Positions 57,217 to 64,000 of a stretch of 64,000 nt of DNA are shown here, piece after piece (position 1 is the first letter of the stretch; every line of letters starts with the position of its first letter). The stretch comes from CAVSMC01 sp963798655. GTDB lineage: Bacteria; Pseudomonadota; Gammaproteobacteria; Burkholderiales; Casimicrobiaceae. The position numbers and the translations under genes are program-made. Below the pieces are notes generated by a model that searched no databases, was not told the DNA's origin, and worked only from the letters and a program-made list of their open reading frames with translations. The stretch covers positions 248,001-312,000 of the forward strand of contig CAWCUH010000001.1 in the NCBI GenBank assembly GCA_963798655.1, written 5' to 3'.

Positions 57217-59240
57217 GCAACGGCGACCAGCGCAGCCTGCGCGTGCTCGTCCTCGCGCCGACGATCGCAGACGCGCAGCTCACGCGCTCGATCCTCGCGC
57301 GCGCCGGGCTCGCGTGCGACGTATGCGCCGACATCGCCGACGTCGTCGCGCAGCTCGCTGTCGGCGCCGGCGCGATCGCCGTCACCGACGAAGTGCTCGT
57401 CACCGACAACCTGCGCGCGCTGGTCGACGCGCTGCGCTCGCAGCCGCCGTGGTCCGACATTCCGGTCGTTCTTCTCGCCGCGTCCGGCGTCGATGGCTCG
57501 GGACCGGCTTCTGCCGGAGAGCTCGGCAACGTGACGGTGCTCGAGCGGCCGGTGCGCATCACGACGCTCGTCAGCACGCTGGGCTCCGCGATCGCCGCGC
57601 GGCGCCGCCAGTACCTGCTGCGTGACCGGCTGGGCGAGCTCACGCGCACCGAAGCGTCGCTGCGCGACCTGACGCAGCGGCTGCGGCTGCTGCTGCGCGC
57701 CGCCGCGCTGCTTCTTTCGAGCGAGCAGCCGGCGCGAACGATGGGGTCGCTGTTCGCGCACATCGCGCCGCACTTCGATCTGCACGCGTACGTCTACATG
57801 TGCGCCGACGCGAGCGAAGCTCTGAGGATGGTCTCGTGCGCGGGCATCTCGCAGGCGGCGGCAGAGATCGTGCGCGTCGACGGGGCCGAGGACCGATTGG
57901 AGCGGCTGATGCGCGGGCACGGCATGCGTGCGCACGCTTTCTTTCCGCTCGCCACCGAAGGGCGGCTCCTCGGAGTGCTTTCGTTCGCCACGAGAAGCCG
58001 CGACCAGTTCGACGAGCAGGAGCTCGGATTCCTGCGCACGATCTCGCATTACGTGACGATCGCGAGCGAGCGCGCGCGGCTGATCGACGAGCTGCGCGAC
58101 ACCGACCGGCGCAAGGACGAGTTTCTCGCGACGCTTGCGCACGAGCTGCGCAATCCGCTCGCGCCGATCCGCAACGCGCTGCACATCATGCGGCTCGATC
58201 CCGATGCGGCGACGCTCGGCCAGGCGCACGCGATGATGGATCGTCAGCTCGGCCACATGGTGCGCTTGATCGACGACCTGCTCGACGTGAGCCGCATCAC
58301 GCGCGGCAAGCTCGAGCTGCGCCGCGAGCGCGTCGAGCTTGCGGCGATCGTCAACAACGCGGTCGACACGTCGCGACCGCTGATCGAAGCGGCCGGTCAA
58401 GAGCTGAACGTGTCGCTGCCCGACGAATCGATCGTCCTCGACGCCGATCCGGTGCGCCTCGCACAGGTCGTCGCGAACCTGCTGTCGAACGCTTCGAAGT
58501 ACATGGATCGCGGCGGGCGTATCTGGCTCACCGCGCAGCGGCGCGAGCGCGAGCTCGCGATCTCGGTGCGCGACACGGGCATCGGCATCCCGGCGGCGGC
58601 GCTTTCGTCGGTGTTCGAGATGTTCATGCAGGTCGATCACTCGATCGAGCGCTCGCAGGGCGGCCTCGGCATCGGCCTCACGCTGGTGAAGAACCTCGTC
58701 GAGATGCACGGCGGGCGCGTTGCGGCGCTAAGCGAAGGCGTCGGCAGGGGCAGCGAGTTCACCGTGCAGTTGCCGGTGGCCGCGACGGCGCCGCAGCCGG
58801 ACGCGAGACGCGGCGGGTCGACGGCTGCGACCAGCGGGCCGCGCTATCGCGTGCTCGTCGCCGACGACAATGCCGACGCGGCGGAAACCATGGGCGCAAT
58901 GCTGCGCCTGATGGGGCACGACGTGCGCACGGTCCGTGACGGTCGCCAGGCGCTCGACGAGACGGCGCGCTTTCGACCCGACCTCGCGCTGCTCGACATC
59001 GGCATGCCGGGGATGAGCGGCTATGAAGTGGCGCGCCGCGTTCGCCGCGAGCATTGGGGACGCAACGTCGTGCTCGTCGCTCTGACCGGCTGGGGCCAGG
59101 AGGATGACAAGCGCAAGGCGATCGACGCCGGCTTCGACGAGCATTTCACGAAGCCCGTCGACCCCGACGACATCGAGGCGCTGATCGCGCGTCGTACCGG
59201 CCGCTCGGTCGCCGTCGCCTCGGACGCGCGGACCCGCTGA
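57213..59240 (+). CDS. Hybrid histidine kinase with receiver
   Basis: 675 residues. The first 115 residues resemble a degenerate receiver (RVLVLAPTIADAQLTRSILA). A GAF-like domain follows at about 150-290 (LLLRAAALLLSSEQPARTMG, IAPHFDLHAYVYMCADASEA). Kinase core: FLATLAHELRNPLAPIRN, LLDVSRITRGKLELRRERVE, VANLLSNASKYMDRGG, RDTGIGIP, GGLGIGLTLVKNLVEMHGG. C-terminal receiver: VLVADDNADAAETMGAML, ALLDIGMPGMSGYEVARR, LTGWGQEDDKRKA. Its ATG overlaps the KaiC-like stop by 4 bases, so the pair is translationally coupled and probably functions together. Confidence 0.93.
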   Translation: MSNGDQRSLRVLVLAPTIADAQLTRSILARAGLACDVCADIADVVAQLAVGAGAIAVTDEVLVTDNLRALVDALRSQPPWSDIPVVLLAASGVDGSGPASAGELGNVTVLERPVRITTLVSTLGSAIAARRRQYLLRDRLGELTRTEASLRDLTQRLRLLLRAAALLLSSEQPARTMGSLFAHIAPHFDLHAYVYMCADASEALRMVSCAGISQAAAEIVRVDGAEDRLERLMRGHGMRAHAFFPLATEGRLLGVLSFATRSRDQFDEQELGFLRTISHYVTIASERARLIDELRDTDRRKDEFLATLAHELRNPLAPIRNALHIMRLDPDAATLGQAHAMMDRQLGHMVRLIDDLLDVSRITRGKLELRRERVELAAIVNNAVDTSRPLIEAAGQELNVSLPDESIVLDADPVRLAQVVANLLSNASKYMDRGGRIWLTAQRRERELAISVRDTGIGIPAAALSSVFEMFMQVDHSIERSQGGLGIGLTLVKNLVEMHGGRVAALSEGVGRGSEFTVQLPVAATAPQPDARRGGSTAATSGPRYRVLVADDNADAAETMGAMLRLMGHDVRTVRDGRQALDETARFRPDLALLDIGMPGMSGYEVARRVRREHWGRNVVLVALTGWGQEDDKRKAIDAGFDEHFTKPVDPDDIEALIARRTGRSVAVASDARTR

Positions 59241-59252
59241 CTTCCGGCGAAC

Positions 59253-59286
59253 GACACTGGATTCCCGCGTTCGCGCGGATGACGAA
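59253..59286. repeat. REP-like intergenic element
   Basis: GACACTGGATTCCCGCGTTC and the following GCGCGGATGACGAA match the repeat at 54280-54310 with a few differences in the right arm. It lies in the 46-base gap between the hybrid kinase and the convergent oxidoreductase and could act as a transcription boundary. Confidence 0.65.
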
Positions 59287-62200
59287 CTAAGCAGTGACGC
59301 GCGCCGTCACCGGCGCCGGGCCGGCCGGCTGCGCTGCGCGAAACTTCGCGAGAAGCTCCGCTTCCTTCTTCTTCGCCGCGACGAGATGGCGCTCCTTCAC
59401 GTGGCCGTAACCCCGGATGTCTTCCGGGATGCGCGCGAGGGCGACGGCGAGCGTATGGTTGTGCGGCGCGAGCTTCGCGAGCAACTCCTCGACGAGCGCC
59501 TCGTATTCGACGATCAGCCGACGCTCGCGCTTGCGCTCGGCCGTCATGCCGAACACGTCGAGCGGCGTTGCGCGCAGCCGGCGCATTTTCGCGGCCATGC
59601 GCAATGCGCCCATGAACCACGGCCCGAACCGTCGCTTGCGCGGCACCCCGGTGACCGGATCGGGCTTCGCAATGATCGGTGCCGCCACGCTGAACGAGAT
59701 CGAGTAGTCGCCTTCGAACTGCGCGGCGACGCGCTCGCTGAAGTCCGTCTCGGCGAATAGCCGCGCGACCTCGTATTCATCCTTGATCGCGAGCAGCTTG
59801 AAGTAGTAGCGGGCGACCGCCTCGGCGAGCGCCGATTCGCCGGGCGCCTTGTTCGCTTCGGCGATGCGCACGGTGGCGACGAGGTCGCTATAGCGTTTCG
59901 CGTATGCAGCGTCTTGGTAATCGGTGAGGAATTTCACCCGGCGCGCGATCATCTCGTCGAGCGACTCGGACAACCGCTGCGTCTCCGGCACCGCGCGCGG
60001 AATCGCGAGCGCGGACACGCGCTCGGGCTCGACGGCTGCAAGACGGCCCCAGCGGAAGCTTTGCTTGTTCGCTTCGATCGCCGTTTCGTTGAGCTCGATT
60101 GCGCGCAGGATCGACGCTTCGGCGAGCGGCAGCACGCCGCGCTGGTACGCATAGCCGACCATGAAGAGATTCGTCGCGATCGAATCACCCATCAGCCCGG
60201 TCGCAAGCCGCGTCGCGTCGAGAAATTCCGCATCGCCAGCGCCGACGGCGTCCTCGATCTCGCGCTCCATCGAGCCGAGCGGGAACTGCAGGTCCGGATC
60301 GCGCGTGAAGCCGGCCGGCATCACCAGCGCCGTATTGACGACGGCCTTCGTCACGCCCTTCTGCATCTTCGCGAGCTGCTCGTAGCCGACACCGGTCAGG
60401 ATGTCGCATGCGAGAACGAGCCTCGCGTCGCCGGCGGCGATGCGCGTCGCATGCAGCTGATCCGGCGAATCGGCGATGCGCACGTGCGACACGACGGCGC
60501 CGTTCTTCTGCGCGAGGCCGGTCATGTCGAGCACCGAGCAGCCCTTGCCTTCGAGATGCGCCGCCATGCCGAGCAGCGCGCCGATGGTGATCACGCCGGT
60601 GCCGCCGATGCCGGTGACGACGATGCCGTACGGCTCGGCGGTCGACGGCGCGCACGGGGTCCGGCAGATGCGAGAAGTCGACGCTGTCGGCCTTCTTCGG
60701 CTTGCGCAGCGTGCCGCCCTCGACGAACACGAAGCTCGGGCAGAAGCCGTTCGCGCAGCTGTAGTCCTTGTTGCACGACGACTGGTCGATCGCGCGCTTG
60801 CGGCCGAACTCGGTCTCGACCGGCGCGACCGACACGCAGTTCGACTTCACGCCGCAGTCGCCGCAGCCTTCGCAGACGAGCTCGTTGATGAACACGCGCT
60901 TCGCCGGATCGGGATACTTGCCGCGCTTGCGCCGGCGACGCTTTTCCGCCGCGCACGTCTGGTCGTAGAGCAGGATCGTGCAGCCGGCGGTGTCGCGCAG
61001 CTCGCGCTGCACCTTGTCGAGATCGTCGCGGTGGTGAATGTCGATGCCGGGATCGAAGTAGCCCGACGGATACTTGTCCGGCTGGTCGCTCACGACGGCG
61101 ATCTTCGACACGCCCTCGGCCGCGCACTGGCGCGCGATGTCCCGCGGCGAGATCGGGCCGTCGACCGGCTGGCCGCCGGTCATCGCGACGGCGTCGTTGT
61201 ACAGGATCTTGTAGGTGATGTTGACCTTCGCCGCGACGGCGGCGCGGATCGCGAGGATGCCGCTGTGGTAGTACGTGCCGTCGCCCAGGTTCGCGAAGAT
61301 GTGCTTTTCCTTCGTGAACGGCGCCTGGCCGATCCAGGGCACGCCCTCGGCGCCCATGTGCGTGAACGTCGACGTGTTGCGGTCCATCCAGATCGCCATC
61401 ACGTGGCAGCCGATGCCGGCGGTGGCGCGGCTGCCTTCCGGCACGTGGGTCGACGTGTTGTGCGGACACCCCGAGCAGAACCACGGCTTCCTCTCGAGGG
61501 TGATCTTCGGGACCGAAAGCGCCTTTTCCTTTGCGTTGATGAAGTCGACGCGGGCGCGGATCTTCTCCATGCGCCGCGGGTGCAGGTCGAGCCGCTCGAT
61601 GCGCTGCGCAACGACGCGGGCGATCATCGCCGGCGTCAGCTCGGAGAGCGCCGGCAGCAGCCAGTCGCCGTGCGGCTGCACCCATTCGCCTTTTTCGTCG
61701 AACTTGCCGATCACGCGCGGACGCACGTCGTCGCGCCAGTTGTAGAGCTGCTCCTTCAGCTGGTACTCGACGACCTGGCGCTTCTCCTCGACGACGAGGA
61801 TCTCGTCCAGGCCTTCGGCGAAACGGCGCACCCCCTCGGGTTCGAGCGGCCACGGCATCGCGACCTTGAACACGCGGATGCCGATCTCGGCGCAGTCCTC
61901 ATCGGTCAAGCCGAGGTCGTCGAGCGCCTGGCGGACGTCGAGATAACTCTTGCCGCTGGTGATGACGCCCAGCCGCGCGCGCGGCGAATCGATGACGACG
62001 CGATTGAGCTGGTTCACGCGGCAGTAGTGCAGCGCGGCGTAGATCTTGTAGTTCTGCATCCGCGCCTCGGCGCCGAGGAACGTGTCGGGCCAGCGAAGCG
62101 ACACGCCGTCGGGCGGCAGCGGAAAGTCGGCCGGCACGACGATCTTGGTGCGCGACGGATCGACGTCGACCGACGCCGAGCTCTCGACGGTGTCGGCGAC

Positions 62201-62839
62201 GCACTTGAAGCCGACCCAGCAGCCGGAATAGCGGCTCATCGCCCAGCCGTGCAGGCCGAGGTCGAGGATCTCCTGCACGCTGGACGGGTAGAGCACCGGG
62301 ATCATCGCCGCGGAGAACATGTGATCCGACTGGTGCGGCAGCGTCGACGACTTCGCGCCGTGGTCGTCGCCGGCGAGCACCAGCACGCCGCCGTGCCTGG
62401 ACGTGCCGGCGTGGTTCGCATGCTTGAACACGTCGCCGCAGCGGTCGACACCGGGTCCCTTGCCGTACCACATCGCGAACACGCCGTCGTAGAGCGCACC
62501 CGGGTACAGGTTGACCTGCTGCGAGCCCCAGATCGACGTGGCCGCGAGGTCCTCGTTGAGCCCGGGCTGGAACCTGATGTGCGCGCGGTCGAGGAACTTC
62601 TGCGCCTTCCACAGCGAGAGATCGAGCGCGCCGAGCGGCGAGCCGCGGTACCCGGAGACGAAGCCGGCGGTGTTGAGGCCCGCGAGCGCGTCGCGCTGCC
62701 GCTGCAGCATCAACAGGCGCACGAGCGCCTGCACGCCGGTCAGGTAGACGCGACCGGCGTCGAGCTGATACTTGTCGTCGAGCGAGACGTCGCGCAGCGC
62801 GAGCGGGGCGGCGGCGAGCGCCGGGGAGGCAGGGGACAT
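59287..62839 (-). CDS. Indolepyruvate:ferredoxin oxidoreductase, fused; one frame break
   Basis: About 1184 residues once the break is bridged. ATG 62839 has GGAG 8 bases upstream. N-terminal: GFVSGYRGSPLGALDLSLWK; ThDP part: PWFCSGCPHNTSTHVPEG, GDGTYYHSGILAIRAAVAAK; ferredoxin-type cysteines: ELVCEGCGDCGVKSNC and SCNKDYSCANGFCP. The frame changes near 60634-60650; beyond it the gamma-type domain reads VTGIGGTGVITIGALLGMAA and SVLDMTGLAQKNGAVVSHVR, then the DUF6537 tail. The enzyme oxidatively decarboxylates aryl pyruvates to acyl-CoA, reducing ferredoxin. The frame break is probably a sequence error. Confidence 0.92.
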
Positions 62840-63091
62840 CGAGTCAGCTCCGCAACTTGTGATTTCGGATGCGCGGCGACCGGGTAGGTTCCGCACCGCT
62901 CCAGTGAGGGATTGTGTCCCGCCCGAAGCTCGATTGGCGGCGCAGTTTACGCCAACTGCCCTTCAAGCACCAACGTGGATGCGGTGCTCGCTCCGGTCAA
63001 GTGCGGCCGGAACGACGGCGTGCACCGCGGTTCCAACAGAACGATCCCTCACGCGATCGAGACCCCTTTGCGCAGTAGGATATGCCGAGCG

Positions 63092-63772
63092 ATGACGACG
63101 ACCCCCGAGCCGCTGCCCTGCATCGAGATCGAGACCGGCGCGTCGCCGACCGCGGCGATGATCGTGCTGCACGGCCTCGGCGCCGACGGCAACGACTTCG
63201 TGCCGATCGTCGAGCAACTGCCGCTGCCCGACGCGCTCGCGATCCGCTTCGTGTTTCCGCACGCGCCGGTGCGGCCGGTGACGATCAACAACGGCTATCC
63301 GATGCGCGCCTGGTACGACATCGCCGCGGAGAACCTCGATCGACGCGCCGACCTCGACGGCGTGCGTACGTCGCGCACGCAGGTCGACGCGCTGATCGCG
63401 CGCGAAACGGCTCGCGGCATCGCATCGAGCCGCATCGTCGTCGCCGGCTTCTCGCAGGGCGGCGCGATCGCGCTCTACACCGGTGTACGTTATGCACAGC
63501 GGCTCGCCGGCATCGTCGCACTGTCCGCGTATCTCGTCGATCGCGACAGCCTCGCCGGCGAAGCGAGCGACGCGAACCGCGGCGTGCCGATCTTCATGGC
63601 GCACGGCACCGACGATGCCGTGGTGCGCTTGCCGTGGGGCGACGCGTCGCGCGCTGCGCTCGAGCGCGCCGGCTACCCGGTCGAGTGGCACACGTACCCG
63701 ATGGAGCATTCGGTCGTCTGGGAGGAGATCGAGGCGCTCGCCGCGTTCATTGCGCGCGTGCTCGGCGCGTGA
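63092..63772 (+). CDS. Carboxylesterase/phospholipase-type alpha/beta-hydrolase
   Basis: 226 residues of the EstB/YpfH type. Nucleophile in RIVVAGFSQGGAIALYTGV (Ser of GFSQGG), acid in MAHGTDDAVVRLPWGDASRA (Asp of HGTDD) and His in WHTYPMEHSVVWEEIEAL. The oxyanion region is MIVLHGLGADGNDF. The family hydrolyses short-chain esters and acyl groups. ATG 63092 begins the domain directly; the earlier frame has no homology. Confidence 0.92.
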   Translation: MTTTPEPLPCIEIETGASPTAAMIVLHGLGADGNDFVPIVEQLPLPDALAIRFVFPHAPVRPVTINNGYPMRAWYDIAAENLDRRADLDGVRTSRTQVDALIARETARGIASSRIVVAGFSQGGAIALYTGVRYAQRLAGIVALSAYLVDRDSLAGEASDANRGVPIFMAHGTDDAVVRLPWGDASRAALERAGYPVEWHTYPMEHSVVWEEIEALAAFIARVLGA

Positions 63773-64000
63773 CCGCTTGTCCGCCGCGTCCGTAGAACAC
63801 CTTCATCGGCAATCCCGGGTGGTATTGCGCCACCAGCGCCGCGACCTTCGCGCGCTTTCCCATCGCCGACCAGATCGTGTCGCCGAACGCGACGCGGTGC
63901 CCCTGGTACTTGCGCCCCGCGACCTCGTATTCGTAGGTGACGAGCATCCGGTACGTCTGATCGTGCCCGCTGCCCGCAGCGCCCGCCTCGACGCGCGACG
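63747..64000 (-). CDS. DUF3592 protein (partial, runs off the window)
   Basis: The C-terminal part of a DUF3592 protein. The open frame continues without a stop from 63747 to the window end at 64000, past the internal Met at 63947, so the true start lies outside. Visible: DQTYRMLVTYEYEVAGRKYQ, GHRVAFGDTIWSA, ALVAQYHPGLPMKVFYGRGG. The pattern of short strands with GHRVAFGD is the DUF3592 extracytoplasmic domain. It overlaps the esterase stop on the opposite strand by 26 bases. Confidence 0.72.
   Translation of the reverse strand, partial: SRVEAGAAGSGHDQTYRMLVTYEYEVAGRKYQGHRVAFGDTIWSAMGKRAKVAALVAQYHPGLPMKVFYGRGGQAVTRRARAQ

Overview
The window is GC-rich (roughly two-thirds G+C by eye) bacterial chromosomal DNA with dense, mostly intact metabolic and regulatory genes. 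I see no rRNA, tRNA, CRISPR array, prophage or insertion sequence. Several features point to a betaproteobacterium, probably an environmental Burkholderiales-like lineage: fused indolepyruvate:ferredoxin oxidoreductase, DUF1615 and DUF3455 proteins, class Ia NrdAB with two ATP cones, the intergenic repeat whose translation reads VIPAKAGIQ/SFPRRRES, and TAGAAT-like -10 elements. The exact taxon cannot be fixed from this window.

Layout. 1-6.3 kb: a partial aldo/keto reductase, DoxX, a TPR/HEAT protein, a secreted subtilase and a TIR-domain membrane protein. 6.4-14.5 kb: a BaiN-type flavoprotein, OB-fold and DUF1615 envelope proteins, an S9 peptidase, a serine hydrolase, hemerythrin, a deleted DUF3455 gene and a Cys/His-motif protein. 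14.7-16.5 kb: a LytS/LytTR-type two-component pair. 17.1-19.8 kb: a tight operon of an NMT1-like binding protein, a molybdopterin-fold protein and both nitrile hydratase subunits. 19.8-31.3 kb: a lectin-like lipoprotein, SDR, IlvD/Edd dehydratase with RidA, a Rieske-flavoprotein fusion, a diguanylate cyclase, a methyltransferase and an XRE regulator with two matching operators. 31.6-32.8 kb: a decayed class III adenylate cyclase. 32.8-39.3 kb: the ribonucleotide reductase locus (nrdA, two small genes, nrdB) with a tandem NrdR-box pair upstream and an intein inside NrdA. 39.3-47.5 kb: PdeM nuclease, Hyi isomerase, a phasin-like protein, SDR, an Lhr-type helicase and a sensor kinase/receiver pair. 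47.6-55.3 kb: myo-inositol catabolism (iolC-iolD-iolE-iolB divergent from iolG and a second dehydrogenase). 55.7-59.2 kb: a two-domain KaiC-like ATPase translationally coupled to a hybrid kinase. 59.3-64 kb: indolepyruvate:ferredoxin oxidoreductase, a carboxylesterase and a partial DUF3592 gene.

The best candidates for new biology are: (1) a 356-residue intein in NrdA whose C-terminal Asn is followed by Gly rather than Cys/Ser/Thr, with one LAGLIDADG motif eroded; (2) the nitrile hydratase operon with an orphan binding protein and a molybdopterin-fold protein lacking the usual cysteine; (3) an orphan XRE regulator whose palindrome lies both at its own gene and before the broken cyclase; (4) the polytopic TIR protein; (5) the KaiC-like/hybrid-kinase pair without KaiA or KaiB.

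Single-base frame breaks occur in otherwise well-conserved genes (aldo/keto reductase, nrdA, the helicase, indolepyruvate oxidoreductase). Because nrdA is normally essential, I suspect residual assembly indels there. The cyclase and DUF3455 genes also carry internal deletions and look like real pseudogenes.
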